From: Typha latifolia
Taxonomy: Eukaryota > Streptophyta > Magnoliopsida > Poales > Typhaceae
Assembly (NCBI GenBank): GCA_019914945.1
Contig: CM034100.1
Location: 17,371,096 to 17,435,095, forward strand
Direction of reading: 5' to 3'
Length of the DNA stretch: 64,000 bases
Positions within the stretch are counted from its first letter, which is position 1. Every line of letters starts with the position of its first letter. The position numbers and the translations under genes are program-made. A model generated the notes under the pieces. The model made no database searches and had not been told where the DNA came from. It saw only the letters and a list, made by a program, of their open reading frames with translations. Below, one piece after another: positions 1 through 15,211 of the stretch.

Positions 1-59
1 CATGTCGTCTACCCCGAGAGTTCGCGGCGGATCTCCTCACCATCTGCGCTCAGCCTTTC

Positions 60-280
60 ACCCTTGTCGGATCTCTTCTTCTGGTCCTCAAATGCTCCAG
101 CACCGGGGACTCCTCCTGCTCCGACGGATCGACGGATCTGGTAGTTCTGGCCAATGCCTCCGAGGTGAGCCACTTCGGCTACTTCTAGAGGAATGCCGCC
201 AAGGAGTTCATCCTTTTCGTTGGCCGGATCGTCGCCACAAAGGATGGCACCGGGCCAACGCCAATCCGTGCAGCACGAAG
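60..280 (+). pseudogene. YKT6-like longin-SNARE exon 1 relic
   Basis: Read from about position 66, this matches the N-terminal longin domain of plant YKT6, a lipid-anchored SNARE of vesicle fusion. Recognisable pieces are LLLVLKC, VLANASEVSHFGYF, RNAAKEFILFVGRIV and, one frame over, GQRQSVQHE. The frame is broken by an in-frame TAG at 186–188 (where the family has Gln) and by a frameshift between about 225 and 245. The exon ends at 280 in a GT donor, exactly where YKT6 exon 1 normally ends. No downstream YKT6 exons (rest of longin domain, SNARE helix, CAAX-type tail) were seen. This is a gene fragment that kept its splice site, so it was copied from genomic DNA, not mRNA. The family call is firm; the mode of origin is inference. 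Confidence 0.8.
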
Positions 281-1320
281 GTGACCCTAGGGTTTCTAGT
301 CTTGTGATTTGGATTTCTTGGAGGTTTTATGAGAAATCATATGGTTTTGTGTTTCCTCTTCCTTTTAAATGCGTCTAATCTGTTTCATGTAGGGGACGGA
401 AGGATCATATTGCTAGATATGGAGTCGATATGACTTTTCGCTGCCATGTTGGCACATGTAACTTCTCCCACATCTCGAGTTTGTGAAAAGGTTTCCTCTA
501 CCAAGCTTGTCTACAATGGTTATTTTGATTGATATGCGCTGATACTGATTTCAGAATTTTCTCATTTAATAATAACTTTTTTAGTTCCATTTGTAATATG
601 CCATATGCATTTATATGTGGCTGTGAAAGCAGATTACCCATGCCTTATGGGAGATATGTTTAGATTTAAACAACATCTTATTTGTTTCTTAAGGAGTTTA
701 TTGATCCGCTCTCTAGAATCCAGCATTTAGTCAAATGTATGTCTGTGATCAGTTCTCATGCTAGATCAAATATTCATTGTCTCATCTTAATCCCGTCGCA
801 AGCTTTTTCATCGTCGCCAGTGCGATCGCGGCCGCTTCTATAGCCTTCTAGTTCTAATGGATCTCAAAGACATTTCAGTTCTTGATGGGCCGATCTATTC
901 CATTATTCGTTGCCCTTGTAAATGATCAAGGAGAGTTATTGTTTCTTTTGGAGATTGAGTTAGATTCAGTGTTTATGGGACTAGCATCTGACTGTTCTCT
1001 CTTATGATAGATGCCTTTGGCACCAACTCATTTGAGGGGTGAATGCTTGCCTTCTGAGTAAAGAGCAGGCGTAGAAACGTACCAGCAGTTGGATCCCATA
1101 ATTTTGCCTTGTCTGGTTTTAACTTTTTAGTACCATGTTGCCTGCATTTTCTATTATCTCAACACCCTATATTCTCATACTAACTGAAGCCGTATTATAG
1201 TGACTACTGAAAGTTTCAATCCCTCTAATACTTCACAAAAAGTTTTTAGAAGTTTACCATATTTCAGCTAAATTTGTATAATTTTGTGATGTTTATTCTG
1301 TTTCTCAATGTTGTTTACAG

Positions 1321-1670
1321 GAACTGATTGATGATTTTCCACCACCACATCAGAATAGGGGCACAAGAGGAGGACATATGACTGGAAATGGAAGAGCTAT
1401 TGTTGGTGGTATTTCATACCCTAGGGTACAGAATGATATGGAGATCCAAGTCCATCGACTTGAGCAAGAAGCATACAGTTCTGTTCTTCGAGCATTTAAG
1501 TCTCAACCTGATGCCATTACTTGGGTATACATCCCACATCATCTGAGCTAAATACTTTTCCTGTACGTTCTTTTTATTTCTTTTTCTAGTGTTAATCATA
1601 AGTTAGCTTCCAATAATTTCTTCAGGAGAAGCAGAAGAAAGGTCTAATAACTGAACTTAGAAGGAGCTGA
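1321..1670 (+). pseudogene. EMSY-LIKE (ENT-domain) gene fragment
   Basis: Two adjacent exons of an EMSY-LIKE chromatin protein can be read. Exon 1321–1524 gives HQNRGTRGG, GNGRAIVGG, SYPRV and the ENT-domain start EIQVHRLEQEAYSSVLRAF, ending DAITW at a GT donor (1525). The second exon starts at 1626 after an AG with EKQKKGLITELRRS, then TGA (1668–1670). In the family this continues as ELRKELRVSDEEH, and one base over the sequence does read KELRVFDQEL, so a one-base loss created the stop. An extra T near 1329 also breaks the frame at the exon start. The Tudor/Agenet part of the protein is absent. The fragment lies about 1 kb from the YKT6 relic. It is unlikely to encode a working histone reader. 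Confidence 0.82.
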
Positions 1671-1914
1671 GAGTATTTGATCAAGAATTGCATTTTTGAT
1701 GTTGTATGAGTTTTGAGTTGGAAATTTTTTATTTATTTGTATGATACACCATTTAAGAGTAGTTCTAAACTCTATTGTATAGACTTTTATTATGGTGAAT
1801 TGTAATTTTGAGGTTGTATGAGTTTTGAGTTGAAAACATGTTATTTAATTTGTATAATATATTATTCATATAGAATAAATTAGTAAATATTAAATTTTAT
1901 ATAGGATTTATATT

Positions 1915-2160
1915 AAACGGGTTGTCTTAACGTGTCGGGTTAACACAACCCATTTAAGTATTCGGGTTAGACGGATTGCGTTAACGTGTCGGGTTAACAT
2001 AACCCATTTAAGTATACGGGTTAGACGGGTTGTGTTAGCGTGTCGTGTTAACCTGACTCGCTTATTCAATGGGTTAGGCGGGTCGGGTTACTCGTTTATT
2101 AATCGAGTCATGTTCGTGTTAAGATAAAGTTGACCCGACCTAAATTCGCTTAACCTGATC
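1915..2160. repeat. Degenerate ~60-bp tandem GGGTTA-rich repeat
   Basis: The phrase 'cgtgtcgggttaac' followed by 'acccatttaagtat' recurs about every 60 bp (near 1931, 1984 and, more diverged, 2039), with short inverted GGGTTA/TAACCC pairs inside each unit. Such GGGT/ACCC-rich arrays are common in subterminal parts of plant transposons, but no coding sequence or clear ends are visible here. Confidence 0.6.
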
Positions 2161-4180
2161 TGCCACCCTTACTCTAAGTGATTTGGTTATGCTAATTGTG
2201 ATATGCTTGTATAGTTTTTTGATAAATGGAAATATGCAGAAATCTTGTCCTAATTTTTATTTTATGAGGTGATCAAGCTTTTCTCGATGTACTTGTAAGG
2301 TTTTATTTTGGCTAATGTAATTAAAAATTTATATTTCAAATATAATTTATTTATGTAATATGTTTAAAATTTATGTATAAAATTTAATGTAAGTAACAAG
2401 ATGTTTGATAAATAATATTAAAGTGAAAATGCATAGTGTTGGGACAATATCTAAAGAAAATTTAATGTTTGAGGTGACCCATTTAAAAAAAAAAAACTCC
2501 GAGGAACATCCGAAGACATTTTAGGGCATTTAGATGCAGTTATAAAGTTGCAATTCTTGGAAGGCCAACTTGCACATTTTTTTAAGGATTAGTTTGACTT
2601 TTTGAGATAGAGATATATAAGAGTCTTTTGGCCTAATCCAAAGGCATCTCGTTTATTAGTTCTTTGAAGCTATTAGAGATCAACGTTGAATATTAAAATA
2701 AGAGTTCATGACCGAATGTAATGCTATCGTCCGGTACGAGCACGTGCACGCCCATGCTCCCTCACAACATGCGTGGTGCACGGGACATAATGGGCGGGGC
2801 CCATCACATACAAATATACTCCTGTCCTCGACGATTTAGTTCAGTGAGAGAGAGAGAAAGAAAGAAAGAAAAGGAAGGAGAGGAGAGAGGAAAAGAGGCT
2901 CACCTTAGTCACTGTGGCAATGGCGACAGCAGTGGCGGTGGTAACGATGGGAGAGAGAGAGAAAGAGAGTTTGAGAGAGAAATTTAAAGGGGGAGAGAGG
3001 GAGGCGGTGGGGACGTCGGTGCTGTGGCGGTGGGGACATCGGCGCCGGTGGGACCATCGGAGCTAGCTGGCCCGGCCTGGTTGGGCGGCCACGTCATGCC
3101 ATGCAATTTTTTATTTTATTTTATTTTTAAGGATAAATTGTTACACCAAATGTGCTAAAATATTATATTGAGATTTCGTCTCCTTTGAATCTTAAAAACA
3201 GTACATCGTTTGAGTACCAAGACTTTTACGGATAGATGATCTATAAAATCATCTCGTAAATGCTAAATTTGGTTTATTATTATTATAGTGCAGGGTATTT
3301 ATAAATTTTCAATGCTGATAACCATTTGTTTGGTTTTTCTTTTTTTCTGCAATACAGAATCAAATACTACCCAATAAATTCCTACATGGAGATGAGTTTT
3401 GCTGAAATAACTATATTGTTCTTGTTCTCCCTACAAGTTCTTGGCATTCTATTTGATATATGGACAACATAATTGGACTGTGTGCTCAGGATGACAGATG
3501 AGAAGTTCCTACTTTTCAATACTTGTTTGTGTAACAATTTTTAATAACTTGTTCAAACCTACAATTTCATTCTCCTTTTCTCATCTCTCTTTTTTAACAC
3601 AATTATTTGTTGTTCTACAAGAGAGAACAAAATTTAGGATCATGCTCTGTATTTTACTTTTACCCTGCTATAGGTTTAGACATACCCCATGGAGGAGAAC
3701 AAGAAAACAAGATGAGATCCAATATCTAGTAGAGAAAAATGTAGAAATATTCCTAGTAGGAAGTAAAGCATGGTGATAAAAGATTTTATACATTTGCTAT
3801 AAAAAAAAATCAAACAATATACCCTTTACATTCTAAAATAATTATACTTAAATTCTCTCAACTGTTACCATTTTCACATATTCCTCTTAAATCTTTCTGT
3901 GACATATAAATCTTCTAAACCACTAAAAATAGACGTCGGTGACAGAAAAGATGAAAATTTTTAAAAACTATTTTTTTTATAATTGTGGTAAATTTTTTTT
4001 TTTTCAAAATATAAGAGTAAACATATAATAAAATGAGTGTTTGAAATATTTTTAATAATTTAAGGATTTATATGTCATAAATAAATTTAGATTATGTAAA
4101 AATGAGTGATTGTTTAGGCGATCTATCGTGTATAATTATATAATTTTTTTCTCTGTTTTAAATTAATAAATAATCCCTTA
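2161..4180. other. Intergenic, no gene recognised
   Basis: This is AT-rich spacer. It holds a GC- and GA-rich island at about 2720–3080 (purine run of GAGA/GAAAG units at 2844–2910 and again near 2950–3000) embedded in AT-rich DNA, which looks like an inserted element, but I could not find its ends. No convincing open reading frame was seen. Confidence 0.5.
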
Positions 4181-4181
4181 T

Positions 4182-4306
4182 TGGGCCGTCGTTTCGGATA
4201 ATGGCAATTCTGTAATTTTGGTATCCATTTGGTCGACCTATATAAGCCACCCGCCTTCTCGTCGCAGTCTATTCTCGTTTGGAGTTTGGGGTTTCATCTA
4301 GGGTTT
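4182..4306 (+). promoter_or_regulatory. NACA promoter: site II, TATA box, telo-box
   Basis: Three elements precede the NAC-alpha start codon in order. A TGGGCC site II motif lies at 4182–4187, a TATATAAG box at 4239–4246, and a TAGGGTTT motif (reverse of the AAACCCTA telo-box) at 4299–4306 in the likely 5' UTR. Site II plus telo-box is the known promoter signature of plant ribosomal-protein and other translation genes, which fits a ribosome-associated chaperone. The transcription start is probably near 4270. Confidence 0.7.
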
Positions 4307-4350
4307 TTATCTTCGCGGCGCTTCTCTCTTCTTCTTCCCGTTCCATCGCC

Positions 4351-7036
<2,686 letters not shown>

Positions 7037-7199
7037 TGTTTGGAGTCCTAGTCTTCCATAGCTGCTCAAGTTTTTCTCCTTGTGTTTTATTTGAGGGTGC
7101 ATAGACTGGAAACTTTGTCTATCTATGTTGGTGAAATTAGCTCCTCGCCTGTCTTTGTTTTTATAACAGTAATGGGGCACAAATCATTTTCGTCACTTC

Positions 7200-8870
7200 C
7201 AAATACTTAATACTGCTGGTTTTTTCTATTCCCTGTTCCAGATGAATGAATGCCAAATATTGAGAGCAGATTGGTTTTATAGTCATATCAAAGTTTATCT
7301 AATTTCAAGCTAGTGACTCACAATTTCGTTTAATTCTGATCATCTGTTGTGAGTCATATTAGAATTTCTTTATGAAAAGCCCTTTTCATTGTTGTAATGT
7401 GCTTTGTTCACAAGAGGGTGAATCCTCCTAATGCTGTCGTCCTTAATGTAACAATAGCTCGATTAAATTAATAACTTTCATGTGAGAGTTATATCCTTCT
7501 TTATCTATCCCTTTATAGATCTTCTAATTTCCATCCACAATCTTTGATATTTGGATCTATCTCATCTGTTTGAATCCTTTTTATATAAGTATTATTCATT
7601 TATCATCAAAGGTAACGTCAACCTTTAGTTGATCTGTCCATAAAGTTGGTGTTGTTCTACCAACCTACCCTTCTTTCTCTCACAAATTCTTATATATTTT
7701 TCTTATCTAAAGCCACTTCCATTGCACTTTTCTCTCACCATAAAGTTTATCTTGTTAACCAACCTTAGTTCAACCACACAGCTAAGTATCACAGCTCCCC
7801 ACCAATAGGAAATTCCTTCTACTCCCAAGACATCATATGGTGCCTGATATATTATTATAACAAGATATGTCTCACATGCAAGCCACTTCAATTGCCATTG
7901 TTTGCAGAATACAACTCATGACATGACATCATGATGAAAGACTTTTAAATAGATGATACGAACTTGAGCATTTTTATATTTTCTAGTTGCACCAGAGAAG
8001 AGTCTCTCTCGATAGATGAATTAGAACCTTAGATTTATTAATAATATCAAAAAGAAAGTATATACTAACTGTATGGCTACAATAGATGTGTAACACAACA
8101 CATAAAAAAAAAAAAGATGATAGAGGGCATTATTATGGATAGAAGTATAATATATGAAAAATATGATATTAGTTACAAATTTATCATATGATATTTTATT
8201 ACACATTGGTGACATTTAAAAAAGATACTATAAAGAATTTGCGATTATTGCAAATAATTCCTCCTCCCCCCCTCCGCTTCACCGACAGGACAACATAACA
8301 CATTACTCCGCCAACGGTCCGATGGCAAATATGTAATTAAACACCATTCGATGCCCCTTTCTGATTACTACTCCCCGCATCTCATCCCTTTCCGCGAAAG
8401 AAACCACGAGAAAAAGTGACCCCACGTCACGAGATCTCACCTCGCATTCCTCCCTCCTCCCACTAACCTACGCCGGCACCGAACCTTTTCTATCCTACAC
8501 CCCCACTCCATCTTCAATAATTTTGAAACTCAAGAGAGAGACAAAAATTTGCATGTAGAACACCACATTCTAACGAATTTCGGATTCCAATCCCTGCGTT
8601 TCCATGATTTGCCATAAAATAAGAAAAAGACACCCTGGCTATCGAAGTAAAATTTCTTTTTGCCTATTTTACAGAAAGTGAGGGGTGATTTGTAAAAATA
8701 GTGGGGAAAAATGTAGCATCTCAATCGTAAAATGAGGTAATTGTAGGTGTTATATGAAAGTTTCCCAAAATTCAAATAAAACCCCCGTGAAAAATAATAT
8801 AACCTAAAAGAGAGGTGACAGTACCGCTAGTGTAGTTTAACTCTCCCTTTCTCTCACCTTCCTCTCTCTC
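7200..8870. other. Intergenic, no gene recognised
   Basis: This holds the 3' end of NACA followed by AT-rich spacer, then a C-rich patch (about 8255–8520) before the next gene. The open frames are short and have no family signature. Confidence 0.5.
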
Positions 8871-8903
8871 AAGAACGAAAGCAACCCTAACCCTACTCGA
8901 CTT

Positions 8904-8975
8904 CTTGATCTCGATCTCTGCTCTTGTTCTTGATCTCGATCTCTGCTCTGCTCTTGTTCTTGATCTCATTCTTGG
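8904..8975 (+). repeat. Short tandem repeat in a 5' UTR
   Basis: The unit 'cttgatctcgatctctgct' plus 'cttgtt' occurs at 8904–8928 and 8929–8958 (with a CTGCT insertion), and a partial third copy starts at 8959. It sits 80–150 bp upstream of the 9054 start codon in a pyrimidine-rich leader. An AACCCTAACCC telo-box-like motif precedes it at about 8883. Confidence 0.7.
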
Positions 8976-9053
8976 ACTCTATCTCGTTATACCGGCAATG
9001 GCGGCATATGGAGAGGGAGGAAGAGATGGCGACTGAGGAGGAGATCTGCGGCG

Positions 9054-12000
9054 ATGGGAAAGGCCAACGAGGAGCGGCCCGGGGGGTTAGGTGAGCCGTC
9101 GTCGTCGGATTCGGCCCCCGGAAATGCGGCCGGCGGTAGATGCTCCCGGTGCGGGAGACTCGTGCAGGTTCGGTGCGTCGCCGTGCTGATCCTCGGCGTC
9201 GCTGTGCTGCTCTCCGCCGTCTTCTGTCTTCCGCCGTTCTTTGGAAGACGCGGGCATCCGAGCGGCCTAGATTTGGATGGTAGGGTTCGGAGACGATGGG
9301 GTGGGGAAATGTCAGTGGTTATTTTGGGATCTGCATTTCTGGATCTTAGTTTGGTTTTGCTTTCCTAGATAGTGGTGATCTCCTGTTCTTCTTGATTTCT
9401 TATTATCCTTTTGGTTTTTCGGTGAATTGTTTTGGGTTGATGCCCATTTGCAATTGGGGATCTGAAGCTAGTATTTGGGCTCTTCATTAATTGCATTTTA
9501 CTAAAAGTTACGTACTTATTACGCCTTAGCGGACATTTGTTTATCTTTTTTTTTGTGTGGATATATGATGATTCTATCCCATATCTATTATTAGTGTTCA
9601 TGCATTAAATAGACTCTTAATGTCACTCTGATAATATATTCGAAATGGCCGACGAAATTGTTCGGTTGCTACTTTTATGAGGTCTTGACTTAATTTGGAT
9701 AGATTCTTAAACTTAGGGGATTGAAAAGATAAGCCTTGTTTTGCATGTCGTGGGTTCACTTGTGAGCAGGAAATTAGCTTTTGGTATTTTATATAATTTG
9801 AATTGGGAATTGGGGGCTTCTTCTGTTGTTCTCAATATCTTGAGCTAGTATTAATGCAAAGTATGGCAGTGAGACTATAAAGTTCCAACTCAAGTGATGG
9901 AGAAATCTTGGGAATGCTAATTTTGCTGATAAATCAGACAAGGGTATATCTACCAATTGAGCTGGCATCTATGGTACTACTCAGGTACATGAAATTGATC
10001 GAATTAAGCCAGCTAAAAGTATGTCATTAGTAAAGTTCATAGGTGAAGACTTAATAAATTGCATTATCTATGTCCAATAGCAAGCTGGGCTGTTTTTATC
10101 AAAATAAAAATAAAAAATGAAGCATGCTGGGTAGTCAAGTAGGCTATTGCAAATTTAACCTAGTGAACAAAAGCTGATCAAATATGTGCAATTATATGAA
10201 TTAGCTGATGAGAATATTTGCCCATGTTAAATTCTTGGATTATGTTGCTTGACTTTCTCTAAGCTAAATGATGTCGGAGATACTTTGTAGTATCTAACTA
10301 TGTGCTCTCATAAGTCATAATAAGTTAGGGCATAAGCCATGTGCTAGTTAAAATTTCCAATCTCTAGTCTTGCCTTTGTAGAATTAGCTTTGGGCATTTT
10401 ACAGATAAGACATCGACAACCTACAGTCCATTTAATTGCACACTAGTTCGTCAAATGGTCCTTATCAGTATGCTGATTCCATGCTCATGCATGTGATCTT
10501 GGTTCAGGGGCTTGCATTTGTTGATGAAAGGGCTTTTGTTTGTACTATCCTCTAGTATTTTGTTTTACTTTATATATAGTTTGTTAGACCAGATAGTGGT
10601 TCCTAGCTTTTTGGAGATGTAATATTGTGTATGTTCTATAGAACTCTTTGCTTTCACTATTGTGTTACTTATTAAGTTAGCTAATTTTATTTTATATTCT
10701 TCTGACATATTTAACTCAATTTGCAGCTGATATAGTAGCAAGTTTCAGACTGCAAAGGACAGTAGACGAGCTGAATAAAAATATATCTAAACTTGAATTT
10801 GACATCTTTGAAGAAATTGGTGTTCCTAATTCCTCTGTATGTCCTACTACATACTCCAATTTTGTCTTTCTCCATTTTGTGACTTTTGACCGCATGTTCT
10901 TACCTAATTCATGTATCATGATAGGTTGTTGTAAGTTCCCTGGAGCCAGTGACTGGATCAAACTGGACAACTGTTGTTTTTGGAGTTTGGCCTTATCCAA
11001 AAGGTTCAACTATATCATCAACGTGGATTAGCATTCTCAAGTCTTCTTTTATGTCCTTGGTGGCAAAGCAGTCAACTCTCCACTTGACTACATCCTTGTT
11101 TGGGAATTCATCCTTCTTTGAGGTGCTAAAGTACCCTGGAGGAATAACAATTATCCCTTCGCAGAGTGCTTTTCTTCTACAGAAACCTCATGCTTTTTTC
11201 AATTTCACTTTAAATTTCCCCATCTACAAAGTAGAAGAGAAAATCAATGAGCTGAAGGACCAAATGAAGTTGGGTTTGCTTCTCAATTCCTACGAGGTCT
11301 GCTGTTATATCCATGTTCATTTATTTGATCTAACATTATGGAGCCACTTGTTGCTGTCTATTAGCTAAAAAATATAAATTAGATAGTTGCATATAGTTTA
11401 AAGACTCGTGAAGACTGTCTGTCCTAGAAATTATCTTGATAAAAAGGGGTTCTGGATTGACAATTACAGTGTATAGGATTTTTCTCCTCTCGTGATCTGA
11501 TCGAGAAGGTGGCTTGTCTATCTAGTACTGGTATTAGAACAGGACGGGTCTCACCTTTCAGACCAGTGGGAATTACCCAGTTAAAATGTTGGAGCAGGCA
11601 TTTATTCCAGCTATAGGAATTGTGACTCTGAATGGGTTGATTGCTTGTGAAGCTTTTACTGGTACTTGATGTGTAAATTTACTGTCTTTAATTTCTTAAA
11701 CTAACCTGCTCTTTTCATGTAATGCAGAATCTGTATGTTAAGTTGACAAATTTAGATGGTTCAACAGTAGTACCTCCTACAATTGTTCAGACCTCCATTG
11801 TTCTTGCAGTTGGAAATCACCAACCCTCCCTGCCAAGATTGAAACAGTTGGCTCAGACAATAACTAATTCTTCTTCAGGAAACCTGGGTTTGAATCATAC
11901 TGTATTTGGTAGAGTAAAGCAGATCCATCTCTCCTCTTATCTTCAGCATTCCCTAAATACTGGAGGCACTGGTTCACCAAGTCCAGCTCCTCAACCTTTA

Positions 12001-13994
12001 CATCACTACCATCATCACCACCACCACCACCACCACCATCATCATGGACGACGAGATGACAATTATTTGGCTCCTGCTCCACAACCTAGTTATCAAACTC
12101 CAGCTCCCAGTGGTTGCCAATTTAGACGCTCAAGCAAGCCAAAGAAAGCTTTTCATTCTCCAGCTCCTGCACCAGCTCGTGCGCGACATCATTCTGCTGT
12201 TCCTGTGGCTTCTCCTCCACCCTCTGTTGCACCTGCATCTGTTCCACAGAGTCCATATATTCCCAATGTGCACGAAAAACCTCCAGCTCCAGCACCTCCC
12301 TTGCTTTCAGCATCTCCTCTGCCTTCTGTATATTTTGCTCATGTGCAACCTCCAGGTGAGAGTGCGACTAGAACAAAGCCTCCTGCTGCAAGGCCTTCAT
12401 CACCTGCGCCTTATTCATGTGAGTTCTTTTTGTCCCTCTATAGTTCTTAAGTGCTTTAATCATTGACATATTATATAAGTGACCTTAGTATGAAACTCTG
12501 AATATTATTTGATTTAATGTAGTTTCTCTGTTTAGTTTATCTCCTAGTAGCAAATAAATAATGCTTTCCTGATTCTGCCTTAGTTCACTTATTTCTTGGT
12601 TCATTTCCTAACCATCGTGACAATAATGTGTATCTTAGATTGTTGCACACTCTTCAGATCAAACCTTGAATCCTTTACTACAGTATGAAACTTTTTTGCT
12701 AGTTTTTTAATGTGATTCCTATTTTGAACTTACCCAACTTGTGATTTTTATTTAAGTAATGGTCACCAAAATCTTCTTGCGCTCAGTCTGAAACAAGGAG
12801 CAGAAAGCAAAAGAAACAAAGATTCTTGCATCATGTAGATTGATTATAGTAGACCAGAAGAATGTTATTGCTTTTGATAGGTTATGTCTTCTCGTTAGAA
12901 AGGTTTTAATAGGGAATATAGGTATCTATTATTCGTTAATATCATTCCTTTCCAGACCCATTGGACTGGGAACATGATGCCCCTGATTATATCTCAGTAT
13001 CTGAATGGAATACTATTATTTTGTTGCTTATCAAGAAAGATAACAAAGGAAAAAAGAGGGCGTTATCTCGACATATGCCTTTAGGAGCATGCTGTTTCTA
13101 TTCTCAAGGAAAGGGGTGTGTGTGTCATACTTAATGCGCCCGACTATAATTTAAAGTCAAAGAAAGTTGTTGTCGGTGGACTAATTTCATTTGTTTTAAT
13201 CAGTAGCCTTAAGTCAGAATTTGAGAAGTGCTGATCCTAGTCTTCTCTTTGTTCTTTCTTTACTTCTGCTCGTCAGGTAATATAATTTGTACTAGAAGTG
13301 ATTATTATTTAAGGAGGTATTGCTCATAATAAAATCTTTCACTAAGCAATCCACCATATATCATATTCAGTATTTGCTTTTTACTCCTAGAGATTTTTTT
13401 AATTCATTTCATGTCATGTTTAAGCATAAATAATGGATCAGGTCTCTTATGCTACTGTCTTGAAAACATATTAAGATCAGGCCTAAATCTTACCATACAA
13501 GTTACAAATCACATGAAAATACCTCAAATGAAAGCAAGAAATAAAAATTAACTTAACCAAGCAAAATATTTGTTAAACTTTGTTTAATTATGGCATCACT
13601 TAATTGTGGCATGAAAGGCAAATTAATGATTCTAATCTGAAAGTATGTACGCCTTTGGTTACTGTACCAAGATCTCCTCTTGTTTGCCCCCGGTGCTTCT
13701 ATTCTTATCTTACAGTGGAACCAAAAATATTTATGCTAATCCTGCCTTTGACAGATGGGCTTCATGATCTAAATGATGTTATTGCAACTAAATTAACTGT
13801 AATCACCAAGCTTTGGCATAACTAGATCAATGTTACAGAGATGGAAGTTCATCTTCTAAATTCTAATCAGTTTGCACTGTTGTCTTCTGTATTTAAGTTA
13901 CTTACATTTTACTTTTGCAGCCTCTGCTTCAGGCCGACCTACAATTCACTGGTTCATTGCATCATTCCTGTATTTGTTACTGAGTTCACTATGA
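9054..13994 (+). CDS. Membrane protein of unknown function with His run
   Basis: Five exons (9054–9279, 10727–10836, 10925–11296, 11728–12418, 13921–13994) join in phase to 490 aa. The layout is typical of an uncharacterised plant family (tentatively DUF7036). It has a short Cys-containing N terminus (CSRCGRLVQVRC), one membrane segment at about residues 47–62 (VAVLILGVAVLLSAVF), a globular region with FGVWPYP and LKYPGGITIIP, a long Pro/Ala/Ser-rich tail with repeated PAPAP motifs, and a final hydrophobic stretch (WFIASFLYLLLSS) ending the protein. Twelve consecutive His residues (about 331–342, after HHY) lie at the start of the Pro-rich part. The Pro-rich tail could be cell-wall facing and the hydrophobic end a second membrane or GPI-type signal; both are inference. 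Intron 4 is 1.5 kb. I know of no assigned biochemical role. Confidence 0.8.
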
Positions 13995-14099
13995 AGGACG
14001 GGAGCATTTTGTCTTCTAGAGTCTACTTACTAAGTTCTCAAGAAGTGCAGCAGCGGCAGTCCCCAGTGCTGCGGAAGAGCTGAGTTATTCACCTGCTCG

Positions 14100-15110
14100 T
14101 GCACAAAAATGGTGCACCTCATCTTCACAGTTTCAAATGCATGTAAATATAGATATAATGCAATTGGCGAATGTGTCGAATGGTCAAAGCCAGAGAGGTG
14201 GCAGGCCCTTGTGAATGCACATTGCCGTTTTGCTATGCACTATTTAGCCGAAAATGTAGCAAAGGAATTGTGTATTGCTCAGTAAGGACGGCATCCTCCT
14301 ATAAAAGTTTTGGAGGAACGTTTTTGCATGATCTTTCATTTTCTTCTTTTCTTCATGTACTTTTTTTCTCTCCAAGAGTTCCTTTTTATGAATCTCACTT
14401 CATTCTACAGGAACCATTAATAAGTGCATTATAAGTGTCAATTTCAACAGTTAAATCGGCTCATTATTTATAATGCAGTAATTCTAGATAGTATCCAAGT
14501 TCTTTTTTCGCTATCAAGGTATTAAATTTGCCTTAATTTTGTAGCAAGTGAAATTCCATGTGTTGTCAAGTATTTAGTTTGATTGCTTATCTGATGTACC
14601 TTTATATGAGAAAATATATTAGAGATATTGAATGAATTATCTGTAACATTTAACAGGATTTTTTATGCACTCTGGGTAATAAATAGCATCAAATCATGTG
14701 CGAAATGTTTCGGAAAGTTACGATTTTGAAGCCTATTACTTTGTGCTAGAGTGGAGAGTTTGACAAGATAATTTCATATTCTTTATCATGCTGTTAATAT
14801 GTAATGGAAGCCATGAATTATAGCTATCTTTGTAATATGGAAGCCATGAATTATGTATGATTGGCCAACAGAATAATGCCCACATAAGCCCCAATAATGT
14901 GCCTAAATCACCATTAATACATACCACATGGCCTTCAGCCAGAATGGGCTCCACTCCACCACCCAACTCCCTCCAGCATTTAAACCACCGTAACAGTTTC
15001 CTCCCAACCCTCTATGCTTTTATTAATCACATGTCAAAAGAAAGTCACAGAATTAGATGACCTCTCCCATGAATAGGAGGTTGACTCACAGAGTTAGATA
15101 ACTATCCAAC
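14100..15110. other. 3' UTR and spacer, no further gene
   Basis: The 3' UTR of the preceding gene runs into AT-rich spacer. A short direct repeat ('atggaagccatgaattat') occurs at about 14804 and 14838. No supported gene was seen. Confidence 0.5.
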
Positions 15111-15112
15111 TT

Positions 15113-15160
15113 CTCTCTCTCTTTCTGTCTCTCTTTCTTTCTTTCTTTCTTTCTTTCTAT
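15113..15160. repeat. CT/CTTT microsatellite
   Basis: A pyrimidine run of CTCT then TTTC units lies about 50–100 bp upstream of the start codon at 15212, most likely in the 5' UTR or core promoter of that gene. Confidence 0.8.
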
Positions 15161-15211
15161 CTTTTCCTTCTTAAGCGATCCTTAGAGCCTGTCCCCATTG
15201 TGAACACACTC

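Noticed and set aside
2721..3080. GA-rich, GC-rich island as a possible gene or hAT copy
   Set aside because: It resembles the GA-run interior of the MITE at 23.7 kb only in composition. I could not find matching ends or a target duplication.
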